Source: Sediminibacter sp. Hel_I_10 (GTDB lineage: Bacteria > Bacteroidota > Bacteroidia > Flavobacteriales > Flavobacteriaceae). From it: DNA of 64,000 nucleotides. The DNA lies in contig NZ_JHZX01000001.1 in the NCBI RefSeq assembly GCF_000688335.1, positions 1,612,001 to 1,676,000 on the forward strand. Direction: 5' to 3'. Positions 8,067 to 17,523 of the stretch are shown piece by piece (within the stretch, counting starts at the first letter, position 1; each line of letters starts with the position of its first letter). The translations under genes and the position numbers were made by a program. A model generated the notes under the pieces. It did not search any database. It was not told the DNA's origin and worked only from the letters and a program-made list of their open reading frames with translations.

Positions 8067-9347
8067 ATGCATAAACTGGTAGTTCTGCTATTTTTAATTT
8101 GTTCTTCGTTTGTGATGTACGCTCAAGTACCCACAACTGAAATTGATTCTGCCGGTGTTGATAACGATTCTTTAAGTAAAAAGCGTTACCTCAAACAGCT
8201 TGGCAACGGGTATTTTCCTACCAAGTTTTTAAATATTGATTTGAGGTACTTGGTTAAATTCAACCAGTATGAAGGCTTAAGGTCTGGATTGGGCGGCGTT
8301 ACCAATGATGCCTTCTCAGAAAAATACCGTATCAATAGTTATGTGGTTTACGGTTTTAAAGATCATCGCTTTAAATATCGCATTGGCGGTGGTTTTAGAG
8401 TTAGTGAATCGACCAATACGTGGGTCAACCTTTCCTACACCGATGATTTGACTGAAACTGGGAGCTATACCTTTATGACAGATAAACGGTTTTTCTCATT
8501 TTTTGAACCACGCCTTCTCAATATCGACCTTTTTCACAAGCACATCACAAAGGCCGTTTCTGTAGAACATGAGATTACCAAACATCTGCTTTCTGAGACA
8601 GAATTTGCCATTAGCAAAGTAAGCCCCACCTACAATTATGCTTTTAATGTAGACGATAAAGCGTTTAGGTCCTGGGATATCTCTACGGCAAAGATGTCGT
8701 TACAATGGAGCCCATTCGACAAATTTGAGGTTAATGATTTGGGGGTTTCCGAAGCAACATCAGGCTATCCAAAATTTACGCTTCAATTGACCCAGAGCTT
8801 CAAGGATGTGGCCAAGGGTGATTTCAACTTCTTTAAGGCAGATTTTAGAACCATCCACAAGTTTCAATATAATGATGAGGTATTTACAGAGGCCACTGTC
8901 ACTGGTGGTATTGCCACGGGAAAGACGCCTTTGGCTCATTTATACCATGCGTATCCAAACAATATCAATAAAGAAACGATTTTACAACGTTTTTCTGTAG
9001 CAGGAATCAACAGTTTTGAAACTATGTATTTTAATGAGTTTTTCTCAGATCGATTTGCGATCCTTCAATTAAAACATTTTGTAAAGCCTTTTAAGTTTAC
9101 AGACAGCTACCAACCGCAATTGGTACTCATCTCAAGGCATGCCATAGGTAATATGCACGACATTGAACGCCATCAAAATATTAGCTTTGGCACCCTATCC
9201 AAAGGCTATTCTGAAGCAGGGTTTGAGCTTAACAAACTACTCTTAGGCTTTGGTTTGAGCTTTGCCTACAGATATGGAAGTTATCACCTTCCTGTATTTG
9301 AAGATAATATTGCTTTAAAATTTACCTTTAATATTAGTTTAGAGTAG
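8067..9347 (+). CDS. DUF5686-like outer-membrane beta-barrel protein
   Basis: A signal peptide (about residues 1-19, ending MYAQ) precedes 400 residues rich in alternating beta-strand sequence. The segments NQYEGLRSGLGGVTNDAFSE, YVVYGFKDHRFKYRIGGGFR and the late KGYSEAGFELNKLL match the barrel part of DUF5686 proteins. Typical members are longer and carry a carboxypeptidase-regulatory-like N-terminal domain; this one has only the barrel. It ends with an aromatic/hydrophobic C-terminus suited to BAM insertion. Its role is unknown. It lies 72 bp before an MMPL exporter and may be co-transcribed with it. Confidence 0.7.
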   Translation: MHKLVVLLFLICSSFVMYAQVPTTEIDSAGVDNDSLSKKRYLKQLGNGYFPTKFLNIDLRYLVKFNQYEGLRSGLGGVTNDAFSEKYRINSYVVYGFKDHRFKYRIGGGFRVSESTNTWVNLSYTDDLTETGSYTFMTDKRFFSFFEPRLLNIDLFHKHITKAVSVEHEITKHLLSETEFAISKVSPTYNYAFNVDDKAFRSWDISTAKMSLQWSPFDKFEVNDLGVSEATSGYPKFTLQLTQSFKDVAKGDFNFFKADFRTIHKFQYNDEVFTEATVTGGIATGKTPLAHLYHAYPNNINKETILQRFSVAGINSFETMYFNEFFSDRFAILQLKHFVKPFKFTDSYQPQLVLISRHAIGNMHDIERHQNISFGTLSKGYSEAGFELNKLLLGFGLSFAYRYGSYHLPVFEDNIALKFTFNISLE

Positions 9348-9419
9348 CAATAATATATCTTTATTTTATAAGCCTTATCCTCAGCTTTTTTCTACCTTTA
9401 CGGTTCTTTCAACAGGAAA

Positions 9420-11825
9420 ATGTCTAAACTATTTACAACTAGATTTTGGGAGATTGCCGCGCGAATAATTCTTCGCAATAAAATCGGCATCCTTTTCGTC
9501 ATTATTCTCGCTACTATATTTTTTAGTTCTCAGTGGAAATACATGCGATTCACCTACTCTGAGGCTAATTTATTACCAGATGATCACGAGGTCAATATCG
9601 TGTATAACGATTTCCTCAAAGTGTTTGGAGAAGAAGGTAACCTTATTGTTTTAGGGGTTAAAGACTCCTCTTTTTTTACGGCGGAAAAGCTAAATGCTTG
9701 GAACCAACTTTCTGATGACTTTAAAGCTTATGATGCGGTAGAAACTGTAGTTTCTATAAAAGATCTTCAAAAACTGGTCAAGAATACTTCTGCCCAAAAA
9801 TTTGATTTGGAACCTTTTATAAAGGACAGCCTATCCTCTCAAGCCCAAGTTGATGAGTTGCAAAGGGAACTCTTTGAGCAATATCCATTTTACGACAATT
9901 TTCTCTTCAACAAAAAAAACAAAACGGTTAGGACCGCTATCTACCTCAAAAAAGATATCGTTAACACCGAGGCCCGTAAAGATTTTATTGTTAACACCTT
10001 AGAAAAAAGGATTAAGACCTTTGAAGAGGTCAATGATTTAGATGTTAGAGTTTCTGGCATGCCTTATATCAGGACCCTTAACTCACAAAATATTGTTGAC
10101 GAAATCGGCCTATTTATAGGTGCCGCACTGTTGGTAACCTCACTGATTTTCTTTTTGTTTTTCAGATCATTTCGGGCTACGTTCATTTCCTTAATCGTAG
10201 TTTGTGTTGGGGTAATGTGGACGTTTGGCATCATTGGATTATTACGATACGAGATCACCGTTTTAACGGCTTTAATCCCACCACTCATTATTGTTATCGG
10301 GATTCCAAACTGTATTTTCCTTATTAATAAATACCAACACGAAGTCCAGTTACATGGCAATAAGGTAAAATCGCTTCAAAGGGTCATCACCAAAATTGGG
10401 AACGCCACATTGATGACAAATGTGACTACCGCTTCAGGTTTTGCCACCTTCATCTTAACAGAAAGCACCCTTTTAAAAGAGTTTGGTATAGTAGCCTCCT
10501 TGAGTATTTTGGCCATATTTTTCTTGTGCCTGTTGGTAATCCCTATCATTTATACCTTTTTACCTTACCCTAAAGACCGTCATCTTGAGCACTTAAACAA
10601 ACGATGGATTGGCACTTTTGTAGATTGGACGGTCATGATGGTAAAAGAGCAAAAAATTGCGATTTACGCCTCGGCCCTCATTCTTGTCGTTGCAGGAATT
10701 ATAGGCATCTACCAAATCAAGATTTCTGGAAGCATGATTGAAGACATGCCCCAAGAAGAACCCTTTTTTAAGGACATCCGCTTTTTTGAAAAAGAATTCA
10801 ATGGCATTATGCCTTTAGAAATCATGATAGACACCAAACGTAAAAAAGGTGTTATGAAGTTAAGTACTTTGGAGCGTATGGAACGCTTAGAGGAGCTCAT
10901 CTCAGAGATTCCTGAGCTATCCAGACCTATTTCTATAGTAAGTCTCGTAAAGTATAGCAAACAGGCTTATTACAACGGTAATCCCAAATACTACCAACTT
11001 CCAACGAGACAAGAGAACAGCTTTATCTTAAGCTATGCTAAAAACTCGTCATCAGATGTTAACCTCCTTAAAAATTTGGTGGACAGCACTGGTCAATATG
11101 CTCGCATCACCACCTTTCTTATGGATGTGAGTACTGAACGTATTGAACGTATTGAAGAAGATCTGCAAGCCAAGATCAATAAAGAATTTCCAGAAGACCG
11201 TTATGACGTCATCTTAACCGGTAAGGCTTTGGTGTTTCAAAAAGGCACCAAGTATTTGGTCAAGAATTTAGCCATTTCATTATCGCTCGCTATTCTATTG
11301 ATTTCGTTATTTATGGCCTACATGTTCCGGTCTTTTAAAATGATTATTGTATCGCTTATCCCTAATATTCTGCCTTTGGTAGTTACCGCTGGCCTTATGG
11401 GTTATGTCGGGGTCCCGATAAAACCTTCTACTATTTTAGTGTTTAGCATCGCCTTTGGTATTTCGGTAGATGACACCATTCACTTTTTGGCAAAATACCG
11501 TCAAGAATTACAGGCCAATCATTGGAAGATTCGTAAATCGGTGTTTAAAGCCCTTAGAGAAACGGGTGTAAGCATGTTTTATACATCGATTGTGCTGTTC
11601 TTCGGCTTTAGTGTTTTCACCATATCCAGTTTTGGAGGTACTGTTGCCTTAGGGGCCTTAGTCTCTACGACCCTACTTTTTGCCATGCTATCCAATTTAC
11701 TACTGCTTCCTGCACTTCTATTGGCGTTAGAACGCAGCATTGCCAATAAGGAAGTCATGCGAGAACCAACTATCAATATCATCCCAGAGGACGACGACGA
11801 TTCTGAGGAAAAATCAAATTCATAA
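9420..11825 (+). CDS. MMPL/RND-family exporter
   Basis: This 801-residue inner-membrane protein shows the duplicated six-helix RND layout. TM1 is near residue 20-40, followed by a large periplasmic loop and a helix bundle at about 215-390, and then the pattern repeats (TM7 near 415, loop, bundle at about 615-780). Each bundle has the conserved transmembrane GxxxD-like segment (GISVDDTIHFLAKYR in the second half; the first half has an IGIPNCIFLINKYQ version lacking the acidic pair). That asymmetry suggests proton coupling through the second half. Substrate is unknown; lipid or hopanoid-type cargo is usual for the family. Confidence 0.85.
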   Translation: MSKLFTTRFWEIAARIILRNKIGILFVIILATIFFSSQWKYMRFTYSEANLLPDDHEVNIVYNDFLKVFGEEGNLIVLGVKDSSFFTAEKLNAWNQLSDDFKAYDAVETVVSIKDLQKLVKNTSAQKFDLEPFIKDSLSSQAQVDELQRELFEQYPFYDNFLFNKKNKTVRTAIYLKKDIVNTEARKDFIVNTLEKRIKTFEEVNDLDVRVSGMPYIRTLNSQNIVDEIGLFIGAALLVTSLIFFLFFRSFRATFISLIVVCVGVMWTFGIIGLLRYEITVLTALIPPLIIVIGIPNCIFLINKYQHEVQLHGNKVKSLQRVITKIGNATLMTNVTTASGFATFILTESTLLKEFGIVASLSILAIFFLCLLVIPIIYTFLPYPKDRHLEHLNKRWIGTFVDWTVMMVKEQKIAIYASALILVVAGIIGIYQIKISGSMIEDMPQEEPFFKDIRFFEKEFNGIMPLEIMIDTKRKKGVMKLSTLERMERLEELISEIPELSRPISIVSLVKYSKQAYYNGNPKYYQLPTRQENSFILSYAKNSSSDVNLLKNLVDSTGQYARITTFLMDVSTERIERIEEDLQAKINKEFPEDRYDVILTGKALVFQKGTKYLVKNLAISLSLAILLISLFMAYMFRSFKMIIVSLIPNILPLVVTAGLMGYVGVPIKPSTILVFSIAFGISVDDTIHFLAKYRQELQANHWKIRKSVFKALRETGVSMFYTSIVLFFGFSVFTISSFGGTVALGALVSTTLLFAMLSNLLLLPALLLALERSIANKEVMREPTINIIPEDDDDSEEKSNS

Positions 11826-11828
11826 AAT

Positions 11829-11836
11829 TATATTTG
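11829..11836 (+). promoter_or_regulatory. -7 box of asnS promoter
   Basis: TATATTTG lies just after the MMPL stop and 12 bp before the first plausible ATG of asnS. No good -33 element was found. It argues against using the TTG at 11834, which is part of the box. Confidence 0.6.
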
Positions 11837-11848
11837 CAAAAAAAATCA

Positions 11849-13285
11849 ATGGTAATGACCTATTCTGTTTCACAATTATTGACTAAAGATATTAACCTAC
11901 AGCCTATAGAAATCAAAGGCTGGGTAAGAACGTTTAGAGCCAATCGTTTTATTGCACTAAATGACGGTTCTACCCTACATAATATCCAATGTGTGGTAGA
12001 TTTTGAAAACACAGATGAAGCTACTTTAAAGCGTATTACGACTGGAGCTGCCGTTCACATTAAAGGCGAATTGGTAGAAAGTCAAGGAAAAGGCCAAAAA
12101 GTAGAAATTCAAGTGACCTCATTAGATATTTTGGGAGATTCACATCCAGATGAATACCCTATACAACCTAAAAAACACTCCTTTGAATTTCTTCGTGAGA
12201 ATGCGCACTTACGCACAAGAACAAGTACGTTTAGTGCCGTGATGCGTTTAAGATCTTCACTTTCTTTTGCCATTCATAAGTATTTTAATGACAATGGGTT
12301 TTACCATATGCACACGCCTATTATTACCGGAAGTGATGCTGAAGGTGCCGGCGAAATGTTTCGAGTGAGCGGCTTAGATCCTAAAAACCCACCGTTAAAA
12401 GATAACGGCGACATTAACTATAAAAAAGATTTCTTTGGAAAGGAAACCAACTTAACAGTTTCAGGACAGTTGGAAGCAGAAACCTACGCCATGGCACTTG
12501 GTAAGGTCTATACATTTGGCCCTACGTTTAGAGCAGAAAACTCAAACACCTCTCGCCATTTGGCCGAATTCTGGATGATTGAGCCAGAAGTTGCCTTTAT
12601 GGATTTGGCAGGTAACATGGATTTGGCAGAAGCCTTTATGAAGTCGGTTTTAAATTACGTGTTAGAGCACAATCGTGAAGACTTGGAGTTTCTAGAACAA
12701 CGCCTATTAGACGAAGAGAAAACCAAACCTCAGGCTGAGCGTTCAGACATGAGCCTAATTGAAAAAATAAAATTTGTTGTAGATAACAATTTTAAACGCG
12801 TTAGCTATACAGAGGCTATTGATATTCTAAAAAACAGCAAACCCAATAAGAAGAAAAAATTCAACTATATTATTGAAGAATGGGGTGCCGACTTACAAAG
12901 TGAGCACGAACGCTTCTTGGTAGAAAAACACTTTAAATGTCCTGTGATATTGTTTGATTACCCAGCAAACATCAAGGCCTTTTATATGCGCTTAAATGAG
13001 GATGGCAAAACCGTTCGCGCTATGGATATCTTGTTTCCTGGTATTGGCGAAATGGTAGGAGGCTCTCAACGTGAAGAACGTTTAGAAGTGTTAAAAGAAA
13101 AAATGAAGGCTCTAGACATTGATGAAAAAGAATTGTGGTGGTACTTAGATTTACGTAAATATGGTACAGCAGTTCACTCTGGCTTTGGTCTTGGCTTTGA
13201 ACGATTGGTGATGTTTGCTACTGGTATGGGCAACATTCGTGACGTCATTCCTTACCCAAGAACACCACAAAATGCAGAGTTCTAA
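11849..13285 (+). CDS. asnS: Asparaginyl-tRNA synthetase
   Basis: AsnRS is a class IIb enzyme that charges tRNA-Asn. An OB-fold anticodon domain (IEIKGWVRTFRANRFIALNDGS) is followed by the catalytic core with motif 2 (FGPTFRAENSNTSRHLAEFWMIEPE) and motif 3 (GFGLGFERLVMFATG). I chose ATG 11849 because the longer frame begins inside the -7 box; ATG 11855 is equally possible. Either gives a very short leader. A segment around residues 280-340 (LEQRLLDEEKTKP onward) is an insertion seen in Bacteroidetes AsnRS. Confidence 0.95.
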   Translation: MVMTYSVSQLLTKDINLQPIEIKGWVRTFRANRFIALNDGSTLHNIQCVVDFENTDEATLKRITTGAAVHIKGELVESQGKGQKVEIQVTSLDILGDSHPDEYPIQPKKHSFEFLRENAHLRTRTSTFSAVMRLRSSLSFAIHKYFNDNGFYHMHTPIITGSDAEGAGEMFRVSGLDPKNPPLKDNGDINYKKDFFGKETNLTVSGQLEAETYAMALGKVYTFGPTFRAENSNTSRHLAEFWMIEPEVAFMDLAGNMDLAEAFMKSVLNYVLEHNREDLEFLEQRLLDEEKTKPQAERSDMSLIEKIKFVVDNNFKRVSYTEAIDILKNSKPNKKKKFNYIIEEWGADLQSEHERFLVEKHFKCPVILFDYPANIKAFYMRLNEDGKTVRAMDILFPGIGEMVGGSQREERLEVLKEKMKALDIDEKELWWYLDLRKYGTAVHSGFGLGFERLVMFATGMGNIRDVIPYPRTPQNAEF

Positions 13286-13330
13286 TGTCTGCTATTAAAA
13301 TATACTAGACATCCGCTTTTTAATTGATAT

Positions 13331-13361
13331 AACCGTTCTGCACCCACAGAACGGTTTTTTT
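13331..13361 (+). terminator. Intrinsic terminator after asnS
   Basis: A perfect 10-bp stem (AACCGTTCTG with CAGAACGGTT) with loop CACCCA is followed by Ts. Confidence 0.93.
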
Positions 13362-13505
13362 GGGGATGATTGCTTCAGAAATGTTCTGAACTCAAGATGC
13401 TGTTTCGACTAAAGACTTAAATCTAACTCTTAAAAGAATCTTATCAAAACCCCTAATCTCAATAGTTTTTTTAACTTTACTCATACAGTTTATCTCAATT
13501 AACAC

Positions 13506-14972
13506 ATGCTTAAGCAATATCTTCAGTTTAAATTATCACAAAAGCTATCGCCTCAACAAATCCAGTTGATGAAGTTGATACAATTGCCTACGCAAGCTTT
13601 TGAACAACGCCTAAAACAAGAATTGGAGGAAAATCCGGCCTTGGAGACCGGTAAAGAAAATAACGATGAGTTTGACGATAATTTTGATGAGTTTGACAAC
13701 TCTGAAGATGATTACAATGATAATGATACGATTGAAGCTGAAGACATCAACATTGATGAATATCTAAGTGATGATGACGTCCCCGATTACCGCACCCAAG
13801 CTAATAACTACAGTGCCGATGATGAGGAAAAGCACGTACCCTATGCCGCAGGAACCTCTTTTACCCAGCATTTAAATAATCAGCTCAACACCTTTAGACT
13901 TACTGACGACGAGCGCGATATTGCCGAGTTTCTAGTGGGAAGTGTTGACGAAAGTGGTTACATCAGACGTTCCCTTAGTGATATTATGGATGATCTTGCC
14001 TTTACGCAAAACATCTTTACAACAGAGGCGCAAATAGAAAAAGTACTACATAAGGTTCATGAATTGGATCCTGCCGGAGTTGGAGCACGTAATCTCCAGG
14101 AATGTTTAAGCATACAGCTTCACCGAAAGGAAAAACACCCCGATGTAGAATTGGCCATAGATATCATTGATAAAGCCTTTGATCAATTTACTAAAAAGCA
14201 TTATAAAAAATTACTGCATAAATTTGACATTACCGAAGAACAACTCAAAGATGCCATTGAAGCCATTGAGCATCTCAACCCAAAACCAGGTGGCTCCTAT
14301 TCTGGAAATAATCGCATTGTAGAACATGTGGTCCCTGATTTTGCCATTAGAATTGTAGATGGCGAATTAGACTTGACCTTAAACGGCAGAAATGCACCCG
14401 AACTTCATGTCTCTCGAGAATATAGCAACATGATGAAAGGCTATAAAGAGGCCAAGGATAAAAGCAAATCACAAAAGGATGCGGTCATGTTCATCAAACA
14501 AAAATTAGACGCCGCAAAATGGTTTATAGAGGCTATTAGACAACGCCAACAAACGCTATTTGTAACCATGAGCTCGATTATGCATTATCAAAAAGAATAC
14601 TTTTTAACAGGTGATGAGCGTAAATTACGCCCAATGATCTTAAAGGATATTGCTGATGAGATTGAAATGGATGTCTCAACCGTTTCTCGTGTAGCCAATA
14701 GCAAATATGTGGACACACCCTATGGCACCAAACTCATCAAAGAGTTTTTTAGTGAATCCATGACCAATGATCAAGGCGAAGAAGTCTCCACACGAGAAAT
14801 CAAAAAGATTTTGGAAACGGTGCTTGAAGATGAAGACAAACGCAAACCCTTAACCGACGAAAAATTAGCGAAGATTCTTAAAGAAAAAGGCTACCCTATT
14901 GCAAGACGGACAGTTGCTAAATATCGGGAACAGTTAGATATTCCTGTGGCTAGGTTGCGTAAAAAGATTTGA
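13506..14972 (+). CDS. rpoN: RNA polymerase sigma-54 factor
   Basis: Sigma-54 directs RNA polymerase to -24/-12 promoters that need AAA+ activators. The 488-residue protein has all parts. An N-terminal Gln/Leu-rich activator-contact region I opens the protein (residues 1-48, KLSPQQIQLMKLIQLPTQAF). A very acidic linker of Asp/Glu/Asn follows (about 55-100). Next come the core-binding domain, a helix-turn-helix (DIADEIEMDVSTVSRVANSKYV) and, at the C-terminus, the RpoN box ARRTVAKYRE, reading -24 DNA. The stop shares a base with the start of the next gene. Its presence implies sigma-54 activators elsewhere; none lies in this window. Confidence 0.96.
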   Translation: MLKQYLQFKLSQKLSPQQIQLMKLIQLPTQAFEQRLKQELEENPALETGKENNDEFDDNFDEFDNSEDDYNDNDTIEAEDINIDEYLSDDDVPDYRTQANNYSADDEEKHVPYAAGTSFTQHLNNQLNTFRLTDDERDIAEFLVGSVDESGYIRRSLSDIMDDLAFTQNIFTTEAQIEKVLHKVHELDPAGVGARNLQECLSIQLHRKEKHPDVELAIDIIDKAFDQFTKKHYKKLLHKFDITEEQLKDAIEAIEHLNPKPGGSYSGNNRIVEHVVPDFAIRIVDGELDLTLNGRNAPELHVSREYSNMMKGYKEAKDKSKSQKDAVMFIKQKLDAAKWFIEAIRQRQQTLFVTMSSIMHYQKEYFLTGDERKLRPMILKDIADEIEMDVSTVSRVANSKYVDTPYGTKLIKEFFSESMTNDQGEEVSTREIKKILETVLEDEDKRKPLTDEKLAKILKEKGYPIARRTVAKYREQLDIPVARLRKKI

Positions 14973-15577
14973 TGAATCGTTTACTGAATCTCATATCCTA
15001 TATCTTCCACCCCTTATTGATGCCATTGCTTGGGGTGATTTTCTATTTTCATAAAACCCCGCGTTTTATTCCAGAAACCGTCGTTTATGCCAAGGTTTTT
15101 TCCTTGAGCATTTTGACCGTATTGCTTCCCATTCTGCTTTACTTTCTATTAAAAACTATAAAAAAGGTAGAGTCCATACACTTAGCAACTGCCAATGAAC
15201 GTCGTCTGCCCCTATTTATAAATGGTATTTTGATCTTATTAATCATCAATAGAGTGTTACCCATAGATGACATACCAGAACTGTATTACTTTTTCTTAGG
15301 AATTTTAATATCAACAATTACCTGTTTTGCCTTAGCGCTCGTCAATTTTAAAGCGAGTATTCATATGATTGGTGCGGCTGGATTCTTTATGTTCGCCATT
15401 GCTCTTAGCATTCATTTTAAGATCAACATTAATGGCACTATGGCCTTAATGTGCATCATTATGGGAGCCATTGCCACCTCAAGGCTTCATCTTAAGGCAC
15501 ACACCGTCATTGAACTTGTGATTGGCTTTTTTGTGGGACTATTACCCCAACTACTCATCCTAAACTATTGGATCTAG
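14972..15577 (+). CDS. Integral membrane protein, possibly degenerate PAP2-like
   Basis: This 201-residue protein has about six hydrophobic helices. The ATG at 14972 overlaps the rpoN stop by one base (TGATG); a TTG three bases earlier is less likely. The loop motifs ANERRLPL, FKASIHMIGAAG and SRLHLKAHTVIELVIG recall, in spacing, the three motifs of PAP2 phosphatases, but the SGH and SR-H signatures are not cleanly kept. I therefore call it a membrane protein of unknown function, translationally coupled to sigma-54. Confidence 0.6.
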   Translation: MNRLLNLISYIFHPLLMPLLGVIFYFHKTPRFIPETVVYAKVFSLSILTVLLPILLYFLLKTIKKVESIHLATANERRLPLFINGILILLIINRVLPIDDIPELYYFFLGILISTITCFALALVNFKASIHMIGAAGFFMFAIALSIHFKININGTMALMCIIMGAIATSRLHLKAHTVIELVIGFFVGLLPQLLILNYWI

Positions 15578-15579
15578 TC

Positions 15580-16308
15580 TCATAAGATGTAAAACATCAA
15601 TCCAATTTTAATGGCGTTCATATCTACCATTTCGCCATTATTAGCAACAATAGCATCAGAATTGAACATGGTGTTTAAGGCATAATAAATATGAAAACTG
15701 ATATTGGAATAGCCAACACTAAAGGTAAGGCCGTACTGAAGTCTATTGATATCCTCAATTTGAGAAAGCTTAACATCTCCTAGACTACTGTTAAATTTGG
15801 ATGAATTATAAACCACATATCCCAACTTAAAACCAGTATAGATGCGCCAAAAGTTATATTCTGTTGCCGTTGACGTTCGCCATCTTAGTTCTAAAGGAAT
15901 TTCAACCAGATAATTTGTAAACTTATTCTTGTCATAACTGATATCGCTATCAAGAACGGTATACTCGTAACCACTAATGCTCTCAGAGATCAACAAGGTA
16001 TTATTATAAGAGTTGGTAGATACTCCTAGCCCTAGACCAATAGCTACATTACGACGAGGATTAATAGGCATGTCTCTAATAAAACCGAAGTGATATCCTG
16101 TTGAAAACCCGCTTTGAGATACGCCAATAGGTTTATTTCCTAATAGGTTATACGTAATGGAAGCATAGAACTGATCTTCGCGATAACGATTGTCTACGAC
16201 CTTTAGCGTGTCATTCTCTATAGCTAACGTCACTGGATCGCCTTCTTCTTGTGCTGAAAGACCTGCACCTAAGAATATAAAAATTAAAATAAATAACACT
16301 TCTTTCAT
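15580..16308 (-). CDS. PorT-like outer-membrane beta-barrel protein
   Basis: A signal peptide (about residues 1-19, ending GLSAQ) is followed by an eight-strand-type barrel with repeated aromatic-alternating strands, as in the OMP_b-brl_2/PorT-like family. It lies downstream of the ExbD genes on the same strand but after their terminator (16355-16385) and with its own -7 box, so it is a separate unit. The ATG is only 4 nt from that box, so the mRNA is probably leaderless. It is only 2 bp from the convergent membrane-protein gene. Function is unknown. Confidence 0.75.
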   Translation of the reverse strand: MKEVLFILIFIFLGAGLSAQEEGDPVTLAIENDTLKVVDNRYREDQFYASITYNLLGNKPIGVSQSGFSTGYHFGFIRDMPINPRRNVAIGLGLGVSTNSYNNTLLISESISGYEYTVLDSDISYDKNKFTNYLVEIPLELRWRTSTATEYNFWRIYTGFKLGYVVYNSSKFNSSLGDVKLSQIEDINRLQYGLTFSVGYSNISFHIYYALNTMFNSDAIVANNGEMVDMNAIKIGLMFYIL

Positions 16309-16312
16309 AACT

Positions 16313-16320
16313 CAAAGATA
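16313..16320 (-). promoter_or_regulatory. -7 box of the PorT-like gene
   Basis: On the minus strand the sequence reads TATCTTTG, ending 4 nt before the start codon at 16308. No clear -33 element is visible. Confidence 0.55.
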
Positions 16321-16354
16321 AGTGAATAACCAAGTATTTGAGAAATGCTATAAA

Positions 16355-16385
16355 CAAAAAAAAGCATCCTTTTCAGAATGCTTTT
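16355..16385 (-). terminator. Intrinsic terminator of the ExbB-ExbD operon
   Basis: Read on the minus strand, an AAAGCAT/ATGCTTT stem with a 10-nt loop is followed by eight or more Ts, just past the last ExbD gene. Confidence 0.8.
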
Positions 16386-16407
16386 AATTAAAAATTTAAT
16401 TTGAATA

Positions 16408-16890
16408 TTATTTATTCATGTTATCTAGTGCGTCACCTGTACCAGTAGTATAGTTGATCTTTAATGCATTTGCTTTTCTTAATTCTTGCTTCACATCACC
16501 AACAATACCCATATTTGCATCTCTATCTACTTTAAGCGATACCGTTAAATAAGGAATCAACTCTTCTCTTAGAGCTGCACGCTCGGCATTAATAAAAGAT
16601 TGTACTTCATCAATTTGGGCAAACTTATCGTTTAACTGTAATCTTGCTTCTGTACCAAACTTTTCATAACCTTTAGCCGGCTTACCCATATAGATATAAC
16701 TAATTGGATTTTTCTTGTCTAACTTTTCGACTTGGTTAGCCAATGGCAACTTGTTTTCGATAAGCAAAGTGTCCTCTCTCATCACAGTAACCACCATGAA
16801 GAAGAATAACAACATAAATACAATATCTGGCAAAGACGCCGTATTTACAGCTGGTAATGCATTATCTTTTTTATTCTTAAATTTAGACAT
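16408..16890 (-). CDS. ExbD/TolR-family biopolymer transport protein
   Basis: ExbD-type proteins form the proton-conducting stator core with ExbB and drive TonB-like transducers. This 160-residue copy has a short basic cytoplasmic start, one transmembrane helix at about residues 20-40 (SLPDIVFMLLFFFMVVTVM) whose Asp (LPDIVFML) is the conserved proton-carrying residue, and a periplasmic domain. It is the last gene of a four-gene operon with a second ExbD 16 bp upstream. Confidence 0.92.
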   Translation of the reverse strand: MSKFKNKKDNALPAVNTASLPDIVFMLLFFFMVVTVMREDTLLIENKLPLANQVEKLDKKNPISYIYMGKPAKGYEKFGTEARLQLNDKFAQIDEVQSFINAERAALREELIPYLTVSLKVDRDANMGIVGDVKQELRKANALKINYTTGTGDALDNMNK

Positions 16891-16906
16891 CTAACTTAGA
16901 TTTTTC

Positions 16907-17512
16907 TTATTGAACTTCAGACAACTTCTCAGGATATTCATTTCTGATTTGATCAATCACATCCTTAAGTTTGTCTTTGTTTCCGTTAAATTTAGGATCT
17001 CCATAATTCTTTTCCATCTCCACAAAAGTCATATCAGGAAAACCACGTTTTGGGCCAATCTGCTCTGCTCTTCTGTTACGTAAATCATTATAAGCCGCTA
17101 CCAATTCGTTTTGAACTGAAATATATGCAGCGTATGATGTTTCACGCTCATTCTTCAATGAGATAATCGCTTTATCTGGATTATCTGAAGATTTAGGATC
17201 CTTTTCTCCCTGACAATAAGCACAGCTACCATCACCACCATTATCTAAAAATGCAATGGCCAATGATCTCACGTCCTTAAGCTCTGTCACTTCATCTTCG
17301 ACTAACAGTTGATCCTTTTTGTTAATCAAAACAGTAAAGATATTTTTCTGTTTGATCACAACATCCTCATCATTCTCTTCAATAGGAGGAAGCTTTCTGT
17401 TAATTCCAGAATCTTTAGGGATGGTTGTTGTTACCAAGAAAAATATAAGAAGCAAGAATGCGATATCTGCCATAGAACCTGCATTCACTTCTGGTGCTGC
17501 TCGTTTCGCCAT
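16907..17512 (-). CDS. ExbD-family protein with extended periplasmic domain and CxxC
   Basis: This second ExbD is longer (201 residues). Its transmembrane helix (SMADIAFLLLIFFLVTTT, residues 13-30) keeps the family Asp16. The periplasmic part holds an insertion with a CxxC motif (Cys97 and Cys100, GSCAYCQGEKDPKSS) and a charged helical C-terminus. The cysteines could form a disulfide in the periplasm. Two different ExbD subunits in one operon suggest a hetero-oligomeric stator. The insertion is familiar from flavobacterial homologues, so it is a lineage trait rather than damage. Confidence 0.9.
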   Translation of the reverse strand: MAKRAAPEVNAGSMADIAFLLLIFFLVTTTIPKDSGINRKLPPIEENDEDVVIKQKNIFTVLINKKDQLLVEDEVTELKDVRSLAIAFLDNGGDGSCAYCQGEKDPKSSDNPDKAIISLKNERETSYAAYISVQNELVAAYNDLRNRRAEQIGPKRGFPDMTFVEMEKNYGDPKFNGNKDKLKDVIDQIRNEYPEKLSEVQ

Positions 17513-17523
17513 AATTTATCTTA

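Noticed and set aside
11136-11155. Short direct repeat GAACGTATT in the MMPL gene
   Set aside because: It is in frame within the coding sequence (repeated Glu-Arg-Ile) and needs no other explanation.
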